From Amycolatopsis thailandensis (GTDB lineage: Bacteria; Actinomycetota; Actinomycetes; Mycobacteriales; Pseudonocardiaceae), in contig NZ_NMQT01000112.1 in assembly GCF_002234405.1 (NCBI RefSeq), positions 53,265 through 117,264 on the forward strand: 64,000 bases of DNA, written 5' to 3'. This document shows positions 50,089 through 59,108 of the stretch, in pieces. The notes below the pieces were generated by a model, which worked only from the letters and a program-made list of their open reading frames with translations, did no database searches and was not told the origin of the DNA. Both the position numbers and the translations under genes were made by a program. Each line of letters opens with the position of its first letter. Position 1 is the stretch's first letter.

Positions 50089-50694
50089 ATGGAACAGGCA
50101 TGGCAACGGATCATGGCTTTGCTGTCCGAGCACGCACCCGCCACTGCCCGCGAGATCCGGCCACCTGCCCCGGCCGCCCAGGTCGAGCGCCTGCAAGACC
50201 GTGTCGGCATCGAGTTCCCACCGGAACTGCGCACCTGGTGGGCCCTCATGGACGGCGTCGACGACCAGCGCGACCACGGGTCCGGGAACAGATCCGGCTA
50301 CCTGATCCCGAACAACTACGTGCCGCTCGCGGTGAAGCGGGCCGAGGACGAGTACGCCAGGCAGTCGCAGTATCCCGACGAAGGCTGCTGCACTCCTGAC
50401 GGAACACACCGCAAGCAGGCCGGTGAGAACAGTTTTCCCTACTGCTCCGCGGTTCTCCCCATCGGCCGCGACATCGGCGGAGGCCTGCTCTGCGTCGATC
50501 TCAGGCACGGTGAAAGCCATGGCAGCGTCATGCGGTGGTATGCCAGCGAAGGGATCTACGACTCGAATTGGACGAGCGTCACCGAGATCCTCGACGAGAT
50601 CGCCGAGCGCCTCGACGACTACGTCCATGACCGCGAACTGCCTTATCGCGAAAGGCACCCCGCCATCGACGACGGCGAGCTCAGTTGGCCCTGA
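50089..50694 (+). CDS. SMI1/KNR4 family protein
   Basis: 201 residues. ATG 50089 has GAAGGGGGACC upstream. VERLQDRVGIEFPPELRTWW, ALMDGVDD is the family's helix-turn start, followed by IPNNYVPL and FPYCSAVLPIGRDIGGGLLC, the usual strand where the protein ends up in 'D...GxxLYxD'. The fold is used both in yeast cell-wall signalling and as bacterial immunity proteins in polymorphic toxin systems (family knowledge). No toxin gene is adjacent; the RHS toxin is 36 kb away. Flanked upstream by two long palindromes. Function unassigned. Confidence 0.85.
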   Translation: MEQAWQRIMALLSEHAPATAREIRPPAPAAQVERLQDRVGIEFPPELRTWWALMDGVDDQRDHGSGNRSGYLIPNNYVPLAVKRAEDEYARQSQYPDEGCCTPDGTHRKQAGENSFPYCSAVLPIGRDIGGGLLCVDLRHGESHGSVMRWYASEGIYDSNWTSVTEILDEIAERLDDYVHDRELPYRERHPAIDDGELSWP

Positions 50695-50704
50695 CCCACC
50701 ACAC

Positions 50705-51715
50705 CTACCTGGTCTTCTCGGTCGCAACGGCGACGGCCACCGCGTCCGCGACGGCTTCCGCGGCCTTCGCGGCGTCTTCCTGGGCCGCGGCAACCGGGGC
50801 ATCGCCGACTTCGGCTTCCCGGACGGCCGCGGATTGCGGCAGGTTCTCCGCGAAGGCACGGGAAACGTTGTGCAGCGCGGACGTGACCTCGCTCGGGATG
50901 ACGAAGAAGGTGTTGCCCTCGCCTTGAGCCAGCTGCGGCAACGTCTGCAAGTACTGGTACGCCAGCAGTTTCGGGTCGGCGTCGTTGCGGTGCACGGCCT
51001 GGAAGACCTGATCGATGGCGCGGGCCTCGCCCTCCGCCTTCAGGATCTCCGCCGTCCGGTTGCCCTCGGCGCGCAGGACGGCGGCCTGCTTGTCACCCTC
51101 GGCGGTGAGGATCTGGGACTGCCGCTGCCCTTCGGCCGCCAGGATCGCGGCGCGTTTCGCCCGTTCCGCGCGCATCTGCTTCTCCATGGCGTCCTTGATG
51201 GTCGCCGGCGGATCGATCGCCTTGATCTCGACGCGGTTCACCCGCAGCCCCCATTTACCGGTCGCGTCGTCGAGGACGCCCCGCAGTTGGCTGTTGATGG
51301 TGTCGCGAGAGGTCAGGGTGCGTTCGAGGTCCATCGAGCCGACCACGTTGCGCAGGGTCGTGACGGTGAGTTGTTCCACGGCTTGCAGGAAACTGGCGAT
51401 CTCGTAGGCGGCCGCACGCGGGTCGGTGACCTGGAAATACAGCACGGTGTCGATCTCGACGACGAGGTTGTCCTCGGTGATCACCGGTCGTGGCTCGAAC
51501 GAGACGACCTGCTCGCGGAGGTCGATCTTCGGGTAGACCCGGTCGATGTAGGGAATGACGAAGTTGAGGCCTGGCGACAGCGTCCGGTGGTAGCGGCCGA
51601 GCCGTTCCACGTTGCGGGCGCGGGCTTGCGGCACGATCCGCACGGTCCGCAACACGGTGACGGCGGCGAGCAGGGCGACCACCATGGTCGCGATCAGGGC
51701 GGCGGAGATTTCCAT
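50705..51715 (-). CDS. SPFH/band 7 (stomatin-like) membrane protein
   Basis: 336 residues. One N-terminal membrane segment (IATMVVALLAAVTVL) is followed by the SPFH domain (RYHRTLSPGLNFVIPYIDRV, QVVSFEPRPVITEDN) and a long Ala/Glu-rich coiled coil (MRAERAKRAAILAAEGQRQS) that drives oligomer formation. ATG 51715 has GGGAGGG upstream. It overlaps the NfeD gene by 22 nt, the classical NfeD-stomatin pair that organises membrane microdomains. The pair follows a kinase/regulator pair on the same strand. Confidence 0.94.
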   Translation of the reverse strand: MEISAALIATMVVALLAAVTVLRTVRIVPQARARNVERLGRYHRTLSPGLNFVIPYIDRVYPKIDLREQVVSFEPRPVITEDNLVVEIDTVLYFQVTDPRAAAYEIASFLQAVEQLTVTTLRNVVGSMDLERTLTSRDTINSQLRGVLDDATGKWGLRVNRVEIKAIDPPATIKDAMEKQMRAERAKRAAILAAEGQRQSQILTAEGDKQAAVLRAEGNRTAEILKAEGEARAIDQVFQAVHRNDADPKLLAYQYLQTLPQLAQGEGNTFFVIPSEVTSALHNVSRAFAENLPQSAAVREAEVGDAPVAAAQEDAAKAAEAVADAVAVAVATEKTR

Positions 51716-52149
51716 GGTCCCTCCCGTGGGTAGACGAGGACGGTGCTTCCTTGGACCGCCATGACGTCCACGACCTCTCCGGCCGGGATCACCAGCGTTC
51801 CGTCGAAGGCGCGGGCTGTCCATTCCTCCCCGGCCAGGCGGACCCGGCCGTCCATTTCGGACACTTCCGTCAGGACGGTGGCCGGTTTCCCGATCAGGGC
51901 GTCGAATCCGAACCTTTCGCGCTGCGGACGCTGGAGCTGCCGCAGCGCGATCGGCCGGACGAGCACCACGCCGACCGTCGAGACGACGGTGAACACCAAG
52001 AGCTGTCCGGTGAGCGGCAAGCCGACGGCGGCCGCGCCCGCGGTGACGAGCGCCGCTCCGCCGAGTACGCCGAGTGCCGCGGTCACGCTGAAGATCTCCG
52101 CGACCCCGAGGATCACGGCGAAGATCAGCCAGACGACCCAGTCATCCAT
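51694..52149 (-). CDS. NfeD family membrane protein
   Basis: 151 residues. Three to four N-terminal helices (VVWLIFAVILGVAEIF; ALGVLGGAALVTAGAAA; LLVFTVVSTVGVVLV) and a C-terminal OB-fold (LIGKPATVLTEVSEMDGRVR, LVIPAGEVVDVMAVQGSTVL), the NfeD1b short form without a protease domain. It starts 13 nt after the response regulator stop and overlaps the SPFH gene, forming a partner pair with it. Confidence 0.93.
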   Translation of the reverse strand: MDDWVVWLIFAVILGVAEIFSVTAALGVLGGAALVTAGAAAVGLPLTGQLLVFTVVSTVGVVLVRPIALRQLQRPQRERFGFDALIGKPATVLTEVSEMDGRVRLAGEEWTARAFDGTLVIPAGEVVDVMAVQGSTVLVYPREGPWKSPPP

Positions 52150-52162
52150 GAGCGACCTCCGT

Positions 52163-52822
52163 TCACGGCTCGATGAGCCCGGCGCGGATGGCGTAGCGGG
52201 TGAGTTCGAGCCGGTCCTTCAGCCCGAGTTTGTGCAGCAGGTTGGCGCGATGCCGCTCGACGGTCTTGACGCTGATGACGAGCAGGTCGGCGATCTCCTT
52301 GGAGGAATGGCCTTCCGCGACGAGTTTGAGGATCTCCTCCTCCCGGTCGGTGATGGCCTTGGCCGGCAGTTCGGCGCCGTCGCGGGCCCGGTCGAGGTAG
52401 TTGCGGATCAGGGCGTTGACGGCTCCGGGATAGAGGAAGGGCTCGCCGCGCATGGCGGCACGACAGGCCTCCACCAGGTCCCGGTCGGCGACGGACTTGA
52501 GCACGTAACCCGAAGCGCCGGCTTTGAGCGCCTCGAAGAAGTACTGCTCGTTGTCGTACATGGTCAGGATGAGGATCCGCAGGTCGGGCTGGAGCCGGGA
52601 AAGCTCCCGCGCGGCCTGCAGGCCGGTCAGCCGTGGCATCGCGATGTCGAGAATGGCCAGGTCGGGCCGTTCCGCACGGGCGCGCTCGATCGCTTCGGCG
52701 CCGTCGCCCGCCTCGGCGACCACGGTCAGATCCGGCTCGTTGTCCAAGATCAGGCGGACTCCCCGGCGGACCAGGGAGTGGTCGTCGGCCAGCAGCACTC
52801 GGGTGGTCGGTGGCATGGTCAT
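52163..52822 (-). CDS. NarL-family response regulator
   Basis: 219 residues. The receiver has TRVLLADDHSLVRRGVRLIL and phospho-acceptor D in LAILDIAMPRLTG. HTH: ITDREEEILKLVAEGHSSKE, followed by LLVISVKTVERHRANLLHKL. ATG 52822 overlaps the kinase stop (ATGA); an internal ATG at 52816 is also possible. It forms an operon with the kinase before it and NfeD/SPFH after it, so it may regulate these membrane-organising genes. Confidence 0.94.
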   Translation of the reverse strand: MTMPPTTRVLLADDHSLVRRGVRLILDNEPDLTVVAEAGDGAEAIERARAERPDLAILDIAMPRLTGLQAARELSRLQPDLRILILTMYDNEQYFFEALKAGASGYVLKSVADRDLVEACRAAMRGEPFLYPGAVNALIRNYLDRARDGAELPAKAITDREEEILKLVAEGHSSKEIADLLVISVKTVERHRANLLHKLGLKDRLELTRYAIRAGLIEP

Positions 52823-53766
52823 CGGCTCCCGGTCGGAACGTGCAGGCGGACCTCGGTGCCGCCTTCTGGGCCGGGACCGACGACGAGTTCGGCGCCGACG
52901 AGCAGGGCTCGTTCCCGCATCCCGCGGATGCCGGCGCCCTCGGTGGCGGCTCCGAGCCCCCGGCCGTCGTCGCGGATCCGCAGCCGGACCCCGTCGTCGG
53001 TCCGGGTGAGGGCGAGTTCGAGGTTGCGGGCGCCGGCGTGGCGGGCGGTGTTGGTGATGGCCTCCTGCGCGACCCGGTAGACGACCAGTTCGGCCTCCTC
53101 CCCCAGTTCCGGCAAGTCGGGGTCGAACCGGCGGCGCACCGTCAGGTCGCTGTGCCCGGAGATCTCGGTGGTCAGCGCCTTCAACGCGCTGATCAGCCCC
53201 AGCTGTTCGAGGTCGCCGGGCCGCAACCGCCGTGCGATCCGGCGGATCTCGTCGAGGCTGCCGCGGGTGGTCTCCTGCACCTGACGAAGCTCGTCGCGAA
53301 CCGGGGCGGGCGCGTGGTCGGCCACCCGCTTCAGCTCCAGCAAGACGGCGGTCAGGGTCTGGCCGACCTCGTCGTGCAGTTCCTGCGCGACCCGGCGGCG
53401 TTCGTCCTCCTGCGCGGTCAGCGCACGCGCCGCGCTGTCGCCCCGTTCGGCTTCCAGCCTGTCGAGCATGCTGTTGAACGTCTCGATCAGGTCGGCGATC
53501 CCGCCGTGCCCGGTGACCGCCGGACGCGGTCCCGGTCGCAGCAGATCCGTGGTGGTCATGGCGCGGGTGAGCCGCTTCAGCGGGGCGAGCCCGACCCTGA
53601 GCAGCACCGCGTTGGCGACGAGCATCGCGGCGAGCCCGCCGATCATGATCATCGCTTCGGTGAACAGCACCGGTGTGGAGACGGTCACCGGGCCGAGCAG
53701 AAGCAGCAGCATCGCCACGAGCAGCACGGCCGCGTTGAGCAGGAAGATCCGCCAGAACAGGGACAC
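52819..53766 (-). CDS. Sensor histidine kinase with HAMP (HisKA_3)
   Basis: 315 residues. GTG 53766 has GAAGGGAGGG upstream and is favoured over the longer frame. Two membrane helices (IFLLNAAVLLVAMLLLLLG; EAMIMIGGLAAMLVANAVLL) enclose only a very short external loop, then HAMP (GLAPLKRLTRAM), the phospho-histidine in RRRVAQELHDEVGQTLTAVL and HATPase N box YRVAQEAITNTARHA, G box DDGRGLGAATEGAGIRGM. With almost no sensor domain it resembles intramembrane-sensing kinases that respond to envelope damage. Confidence 0.93.
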   Translation of the reverse strand: MSLFWRIFLLNAAVLLVAMLLLLLGPVTVSTPVLFTEAMIMIGGLAAMLVANAVLLRVGLAPLKRLTRAMTTTDLLRPGPRPAVTGHGGIADLIETFNSMLDRLEAERGDSAARALTAQEDERRRVAQELHDEVGQTLTAVLLELKRVADHAPAPVRDELRQVQETTRGSLDEIRRIARRLRPGDLEQLGLISALKALTTEISGHSDLTVRRRFDPDLPELGEEAELVVYRVAQEAITNTARHAGARNLELALTRTDDGVRLRIRDDGRGLGAATEGAGIRGMRERALLVGAELVVGPGPEGGTEVRLHVPTGSR

Positions 53767-53960
53767 GACACCCTCCCTTCTCACTCGCGGTGATCGCCTA
53801 CCGCCAGGTTGCCGGGCGTGCCGTGGCCGTGTCCATCCGGGCTGACACCCATCCGCGTACATGGTGTCCCCCGCCGTAAATGGGTGTCGGCACCGATGGT
53901 TCCCGGTGGGAGGCGCCGAAAGACTGTTTCCCGTCCCAGCACCGAGATCAGGGAACCGAG

Positions 53961-54494
53961 GTGAATCCCGTGGTCACCCGCTCGAAGACCGGGGAAGGCG
54001 AACCCCTGACCAGCCACGCCGAATGGGTTGATGCCATGCGCGCCAGCGATATCGCGGTCACCGTGCCGACCGTCACCGCGGACGACCCGGTGACGCAGGC
54101 GATCCGGGTGATGGCGGTCAGCAGGCTGCCGGGGCTGATCGTGGTCGACAACGTGTCACGGCCGCGCATGGTGCTCCCGGGGACGCAGGTGCTGCGACTC
54201 GCCGTCCCCGGGTCCTATCAGGACGATCCGGCGCTCGTCCGGGCCGTCGACGAGGAACACGCCGACCGGTTCTGGCGCGAGCTCGGCAACCTGACCGTGC
54301 GCGACTGCGCCCAGCACCGTGCCGTGAAACCGGTGATCGTGCGCGCCGACGCCACCCTGCTGGAGATCGCGGCACTCATGGCCCGCCAGCACAGCCCGCT
54401 CGTCGCGGTCGTCGACGACCACGGCGTCCTGATCGGCGCCGTCACCCTCGAACGGCTGATCACCGGCCTCGCCGTGTTCGGCGTCGGCGACTGA
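53961..54494 (+). CDS. CBS domain protein
   Basis: About 177 residues. Two CBS motifs: MRASDIAVTVPTVTADDPVT ... LPGLIVVDNVSRPRMVLPG, and VRDCAQHRAVKPVIVRADAT ... HSPLVAVVDDHGVLIGAVTL. The start is uncertain: GTG 53961 as given, GTG 53970 (better GAGGTG spacing) or ATG 54036 at the first CBS motif. It precedes an ArsB/NhaD-type transporter by 127 nt on the same strand; a CBS protein of this type could gate or sense for that transporter via an adenine-nucleotide ligand (inference). Confidence 0.83.
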   Translation: MNPVVTRSKTGEGEPLTSHAEWVDAMRASDIAVTVPTVTADDPVTQAIRVMAVSRLPGLIVVDNVSRPRMVLPGTQVLRLAVPGSYQDDPALVRAVDEEHADRFWRELGNLTVRDCAQHRAVKPVIVRADATLLEIAALMARQHSPLVAVVDDHGVLIGAVTLERLITGLAVFGVGD

Positions 54495-54621
54495 CCGGCT
54501 TCTTCCGCGGGCCCCGGCCCGGACACCTCCACGTTCGAAAGGTCGGTTCCGTGCGCTCGTCCTCACCTGCCCGCCATCGCGGCGCCTGTCACCTCACGAC
54601 CGGCCAGGCCGGGCCGCCGGG

Positions 54622-55917
54622 GTGCGGCCGGTGAGCGCCGTCCTCGCTCTCGCGATCTTCCTGGTCGCCTTCTACTTCATCGCCACCGAGAAGGCCGACA
54701 AGGTCAAGGTCGTGCTCATCGCCTCGGCGCTCATGGCGATCCTTCAGCTGATCCCCGGCGCCGAGGTGTTCTTCTCCGAGCACGCCGGGATCGACTGGAA
54801 CGTCATCTTCCTGCTGTTCGGCATGATGATCATCGTCGGCATCGTCAAGCAGACCGGGATCTTCGACTACCTCGCCATCTGGTCGGCCAAGAAGGCGAAG
54901 GGAAAGCCGTACCGGCTGATGGTGATGCTGATGGGCATCACCGCGGTCGCGTCGCCGTTCCTGGACAACGTCACCACGATCATGCTGGTCGCGCCGGTGA
55001 CCATCGTGCTCTGCAACCGCCTGCGCATCCCCGCGCAGCCGTACCTCATCGCCGAGGTGCTGGCGTCCAACATCGGCGGCGCCGCGACGCTGATCGGCGA
55101 CCCGCCCAACATCATCATCGGCAGCCGGGCGGGGCTGACCTTCACCGACTTCCTCGTGCACATGACGCCCGTCGTCGTCATCATCTTCGCTGTCTTCGTG
55201 CTGCTGACCAGGGTGCTCTTCCGGTCCTCGTTCCAGTACAACCCCGAGCACGTCGCCGCCGTGATGGCGTTGCAGGAACGGCGCGCGATCACCGATCCCG
55301 CCATGCTCCGCCGATGCCTGATCGTGTTCGCGATCGTGGTCGCCGGATTCAGCCTGCACGCCGTGGCGCACCTCGATCCGGCCGTCATCGCCATGGTCGG
55401 CGCCGGGTTGATGCTCCTGGTCACCAAGGCCGACGTCGGCGACGTCCTGCGCGAGGTCGAATGGCGCACCCTCGTGTTCTTCATGGGGTTGTTCGTGATG
55501 GTCGCCGGGCTGGTCCACACCGGGGTCATCGAGACCATCGGCAGCTGGGTGATCCAAGGCTTCGGGGACAACCACTTCGTCGCGGCCACCGCGCTGTTGT
55601 TCGGCTCCGGTGTGCTCGGCGCCTTCTTCGACAACATTCCCTACGTCGCGACGATGAGCCCGATCGTGGAGGGCATGGTCGCCGACGTGCCGGACCCGCA
55701 GACCGGGCAGGCACTCTGGTGGTCCTTCGCGCTCGGGGCCGACTTCGGCGGCAACGGCACCGCGGTCGCCGCCAGCGCCAACGTCGTCGCGCTCGGGATC
55801 GCCGCCCGCTCCGGGCATCGGATCACGTTCTGGCAGTTCACCAAGTACGGCATCGTCGTGACGGTGCTGAGCACGGTGATGGCATGGGGCTACGTCTGGT
55901 TGCGCTACTTCACCTGA
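54622..55917 (+). CDS. ArsB/NhaD (SLC13-like) ion transporter
   Basis: 431 residues with about 11-12 membrane helices. Family motifs include ASPFLDNVTTIMLVAPVTIV, ASNIGGAATLIGDPPNIIIG and GAFFDNIPYVATMSPIVEGM, the inverted-repeat 'DN' and 'GDPPN' elements of the ion transporter superfamily containing arsenite and Na+/H+ antiporters. GTG 54622 is given; GTG 54631 is an alternative. No arsenic genes are nearby, so Na+/H+ or dicarboxylate transport is equally possible. The preceding CBS protein may regulate it. Confidence 0.9.
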   Translation: MRPVSAVLALAIFLVAFYFIATEKADKVKVVLIASALMAILQLIPGAEVFFSEHAGIDWNVIFLLFGMMIIVGIVKQTGIFDYLAIWSAKKAKGKPYRLMVMLMGITAVASPFLDNVTTIMLVAPVTIVLCNRLRIPAQPYLIAEVLASNIGGAATLIGDPPNIIIGSRAGLTFTDFLVHMTPVVVIIFAVFVLLTRVLFRSSFQYNPEHVAAVMALQERRAITDPAMLRRCLIVFAIVVAGFSLHAVAHLDPAVIAMVGAGLMLLVTKADVGDVLREVEWRTLVFFMGLFVMVAGLVHTGVIETIGSWVIQGFGDNHFVAATALLFGSGVLGAFFDNIPYVATMSPIVEGMVADVPDPQTGQALWWSFALGADFGGNGTAVAASANVVALGIAARSGHRITFWQFTKYGIVVTVLSTVMAWGYVWLRYFT

Positions 55918-55990
55918 TGGCGGGAGCCGAATCACCCAGAGTGACCACCTAGGCTGCCAGGACATCCGACCGTCAGTGAGGAAATCGCGT

Positions 55991-58000
55991 ATGACAACCG
56001 CCGAAGCAGCGGAAACGCGCCGCCGCTATCGGCCCGAGTTACAGGGACTGCGCGCGGTCGCGGCACTGCTGGTCGTCGTCTACCACGTCTGGCTGGGCCG
56101 GATCTCCGGCGGCGTCGACGTCTTCTTCCTGATCTCCGGGTTCCTGATCACGGGCCAGCTGGTCCGGGCCGCCGGCCGCGGAAGGATCGAGTTCCGCCCG
56201 CTGTGGGGCCGGATGATCAAACGGCTGTTCCCCGCCGCGCTGACCGTCCTGCTCGCGGTGCTCGCACTGGCGATCTGGCTGCTCCCGCAGGACCGGTGGT
56301 TCCAGACGATCAAGGAGGTCTTCGCCTCCGCCCTCTACGTCGAGAACTGGCGGCTGGCGGCCGATTCGGTCGACTACTTCGCGCAGCACAACACGGCCAG
56401 CGTCGTCCAGCACTACTGGTCGCTGTCCATCCAAGGGCAGTTCTACATCGTATGGCCGCTGTTGATCGGGCTGGTGGCCTTCGCCGCCACCCGGCTGCGC
56501 CGCTCCCTCAACGGCACGGTCGCGATCACGCTCGGCGTCCTGTTCGCCGTCTCCCTCGCCTATTCGGTGCGGCTGACCGCGACCAACCAGCCGCTGGCCT
56601 ACTTCCACTCCCTCACCCGGGTCTGGGAGTTCGCCCTCGGCGGGCTGCTGGCGCTGGCCATCGACCGGTTCCTGCTTCCCCGCCTGATCCGGATCCTGCT
56701 GGGCTGGATCGGCGTGGCCGGGCTCGTGACCTGCGGAATGATCCTCGACGTCGGCCAGGTGTTCCCCGGCTGGGCGGCGCTGTGGCCCACCGTCTCCGCC
56801 GCGCTGGTGATCATCGCGGGCGCGACCGCCAGCCGGGCGGGCGCGGATCGGATCCTTTCGTCCCGGCCGCTGGTGTACCTCGGCAACCTCAGCTACTCGC
56901 TGTACCTGTGGCACTGGCCGGTGCTGCTGTTCTACTTGATCGCCCGCAAACGCGAGGCCGTCGGGTTGCTCGGCGGGGCGGTGGTGATCGGGGTGTCCCT
57001 GTTCCTCGCGGCCGCCACATATCGGTTCGTCGAAGAGCCGGTGCGGAAGTCCGCGGTCGGCGAGCGGACGCGCTGGGGTTCCTATCGGTTCGCCGTGCTC
57101 GCGCTGCTCCCGGTGCTGCTGGTCGCGAGCACCTGGCAGGTGGTGAGCGCCAAAAAGGCCGACTTCTCGATCGCGCTCGATGACGACCACCACCCCGGCG
57201 CGATGGCCCGCGACCCGGAGACACCGAAGAAACCCGTACCCGGCAAGGAAGCCGTGCCGCCGTTGATCGCCGTGCCGAACGATTGGGGCGGCTTTCCCGA
57301 CGCGCGGTGCACACCTTCCCGGTTCGACAAGATCCTCGACGTCTGCACTTCGCGCCCGGAGGGAACGCCGGTGAAGACGATCGTCGCCGTCGGCGACTCG
57401 CATATGCAGCAGTATCTCGCCGCGATCAAACCGATGGCGGAGAAGAACGGCTACCAGGTCACCTTCATGCTCAAGGGAGCTTGCCCGTTCTCCACGACGT
57501 CGGACGCGATGCCGGGCGACGCGGGCTGTCTCGCGTGGAACTCCGCGGCGCAGAAAGAGATCCTGGCGATGCGCCCCGACGCCGTCCTGACCTTGTCCAC
57601 TCGCGACGTCCGGGTGGGCCCCACCGAGAAGACGCCGCAGGGTTTCGTCGACCAATGGAAGGTCCTCGATCGTGCCGGGATCCCGGTCGTGGCGCTCCGC
57701 GACAGCCCGCGCCCCGGGTTCTCTCCCCCTGCCTGCATCGAGGCCAACGGGGTCAAAGCGCCCGAATGCAGTGTGCCGCGGAACAAGCTGCTCGCCGACC
57801 CGCCGTACGAGAAACTCACCGACATCCCCGCGAACGTCTCGCTGCTCGACTTCAGCGACTACTTCTGCGGGCGGGGCCTCTGCCGTCCGGTGGTGGGCAA
57901 CGTGCTGGTGTACATGGACGACAACCACGTCACCGCCAGCTTCATGACCACGCTCTCCCCGGTGCTGGAACGAGGGATGATCAGCGCCCTCGGCTGGTGA
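55991..58000 (+). CDS. OafA-type acyltransferase with C-terminal SGNH domain
   Basis: 669 residues. ATG 55991 follows GAGGAAATCG. The acyltransferase-3 domain (~15-370, about 10 helices) has YRPELQGLRAVAALLVVVYH with the catalytic histidine, GVDVFFLISGFLI and SLSIQGQFYIVWPL; the usual EEQFY is IQGQFY here. The extracytoplasmic SGNH domain (~430-669) has VAVGDSHMQQYLAAI with Ser in GDSH and VYMDDNHVTASFM with the Asp-x-x-His pair. Such fusions O-acetylate cell-wall or surface glycans. It converges on the TetR gene with a 20-nt overlap. Confidence 0.93.
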   Translation: MTTAEAAETRRRYRPELQGLRAVAALLVVVYHVWLGRISGGVDVFFLISGFLITGQLVRAAGRGRIEFRPLWGRMIKRLFPAALTVLLAVLALAIWLLPQDRWFQTIKEVFASALYVENWRLAADSVDYFAQHNTASVVQHYWSLSIQGQFYIVWPLLIGLVAFAATRLRRSLNGTVAITLGVLFAVSLAYSVRLTATNQPLAYFHSLTRVWEFALGGLLALAIDRFLLPRLIRILLGWIGVAGLVTCGMILDVGQVFPGWAALWPTVSAALVIIAGATASRAGADRILSSRPLVYLGNLSYSLYLWHWPVLLFYLIARKREAVGLLGGAVVIGVSLFLAAATYRFVEEPVRKSAVGERTRWGSYRFAVLALLPVLLVASTWQVVSAKKADFSIALDDDHHPGAMARDPETPKKPVPGKEAVPPLIAVPNDWGGFPDARCTPSRFDKILDVCTSRPEGTPVKTIVAVGDSHMQQYLAAIKPMAEKNGYQVTFMLKGACPFSTTSDAMPGDAGCLAWNSAAQKEILAMRPDAVLTLSTRDVRVGPTEKTPQGFVDQWKVLDRAGIPVVALRDSPRPGFSPPACIEANGVKAPECSVPRNKLLADPPYEKLTDIPANVSLLDFSDYFCGRGLCRPVVGNVLVYMDDNHVTASFMTTLSPVLERGMISALGW

Positions 58001-58559
58001 TCCCGAGCAGTGCCGCGACGGCGTCGCGCGCCTGGTGGGCCGGAGCGGGGTCGCCGCTGATGCCCGCCGTCACGATCGCTCCTTCGGCGAGCAGGTAGAC
58101 CGGTTCGGTCACCCTGAGGCCGGTGGCCCGCACCCAGGCGTCCACCTGCTCGTGGAACGCCCGCTTGTGCGCCCGCACCTCGGCCAGGACCGCCTCGGAC
58201 GAAGGCCCGAACTCGCCGTGGGCGTTGATCCAGGCACAGCCACGGAAACCGGGTTCGGCGAACCAATCGGCGAGCCAGTCGAAGATCGCGAGCACCCGCT
58301 CACGGGGATCCGTCACCCGCTCCACTCGGTCTGCCAAACTGCCCCTCCACCGCCCGTCGCGACGTCGGAGCATCGCCACGACGAGGTCTTCCTTGGCCTC
58401 GAAGAAGCGGTAGATCCGTTTCAGCGAGAGGCCGGACGCCGCGCGGACCTGATCCATACCGACCGCTTGGATCCCGTTCTCGTAGAAGAGCTTCTCGGCG
58501 GCGTCGAGCAGCAGCTCGCGGTCCACCCGGTTCCGCTCGTCGGTAACAGCGGCAGGCAT
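57981..58559 (-). CDS. TetR family transcriptional regulator
   Basis: 192 residues. HTH: LLLDAAEKLFYENGIQAVGM, DQVRAASGLSLKRIYRFFEA. The C-domain contains the WINAHGEFGPSSEAVLAEVR segment found in small YxaF/LmrA-like TetR proteins. ATG 58559 has AAGGAGCC upstream. Two GAGAACG-N2-CGTTCTC palindromes lie before it, shared with the divergent DUF1348 gene, which it probably represses together with itself. Its 3' end overlaps the convergent acyltransferase gene by 20 nt. Confidence 0.92.
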   Translation of the reverse strand: MPAAVTDERNRVDRELLLDAAEKLFYENGIQAVGMDQVRAASGLSLKRIYRFFEAKEDLVVAMLRRRDGRWRGSLADRVERVTDPRERVLAIFDWLADWFAEPGFRGCAWINAHGEFGPSSEAVLAEVRAHKRAFHEQVDAWVRATGLRVTEPVYLLAEGAIVTAGISGDPAPAHQARDAVAALLGITSRGR

Positions 58560-58576
58560 CGGGGCTCCTTGACGTC

Positions 58577-58628
58577 GAGAACGGTCGTTCCCTATCCTAG
58601 TCACCAGACGTAGAGAACGCACGTTCTC
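58577..58628. promoter_or_regulatory. Two TetR operators
   Basis: Site 1 GAGAACGGTCGTTCCC (58577-58592, one mismatch) and site 2 GAGAACGCACGTTCTC (58613-58628, perfect 7-bp arms), 36 bp apart centre to centre, between the divergent TetR and DUF1348 genes. Confidence 0.75.
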
Positions 58629-58645
58629 GATCTGAGGAGGTCACG

Positions 58646-59107
58646 ATGACGGAAGATCGCCCGCCTTACCCGCCGTTCACCCGGGAGACGGCGCTGCGGA
58701 AAGTCCAAGCGGCCGAGGACGGCTGGAACACTCGCGATCCCCACCGGGTGGCCTCGGCGTACACGCCGGATTCGGTGTGGCGGAACCGGGACACGTTCGT
58801 CCAGGGGCGCGAGGAGATCGTCGCCTTCCTGACCGGGAAGTGGGAGCGGGAACAGGACTACGCACTGCGCAAGAACCTCTGGGCGTTCGAGGGGAACCGG
58901 ATCGCCGTCCGTTTCCAGTACGAGTGGCACGACCAGGCCGGACAATGGTGGCGCAGCTACGGCAACGAACTGTGGGAGTTCGACGAGCACGGTCTCATGA
59001 GCCGTCGCGAGGCGAGCATCAACGATGTGGCCATCCCCGAAAGCGAGCGGCGGATCCGCGGCCCGCGTCCGGCGGAGGAACACGGAGTCGAATTCCCGCT
59101 CCAGTAG
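58646..59107 (+). CDS. DUF1348 / NTF2-like protein
   Basis: 153 residues from ATG 58646 with GAGGAGG upstream. The DUF1348 pattern is clear: PPFTRETALRKVQAAEDGWN, RDTFVQGREEIVAFLTGKWE, IAVRFQYEWHDQAGQWWRSY, MSRREASINDVAIPESERR. The cone-like NTF2/SnoaL fold often binds small hydrophobic ligands; no enzymatic reaction is established for this family. It is divergent from, and presumably repressed by, the TetR gene through the two operators, so it is probably inducible by a small molecule. Confidence 0.93.
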   Translation: MTEDRPPYPPFTRETALRKVQAAEDGWNTRDPHRVASAYTPDSVWRNRDTFVQGREEIVAFLTGKWEREQDYALRKNLWAFEGNRIAVRFQYEWHDQAGQWWRSYGNELWEFDEHGLMSRREASINDVAIPESERRIRGPRPAEEHGVEFPLQ

Positions 59108-59108
59108 C

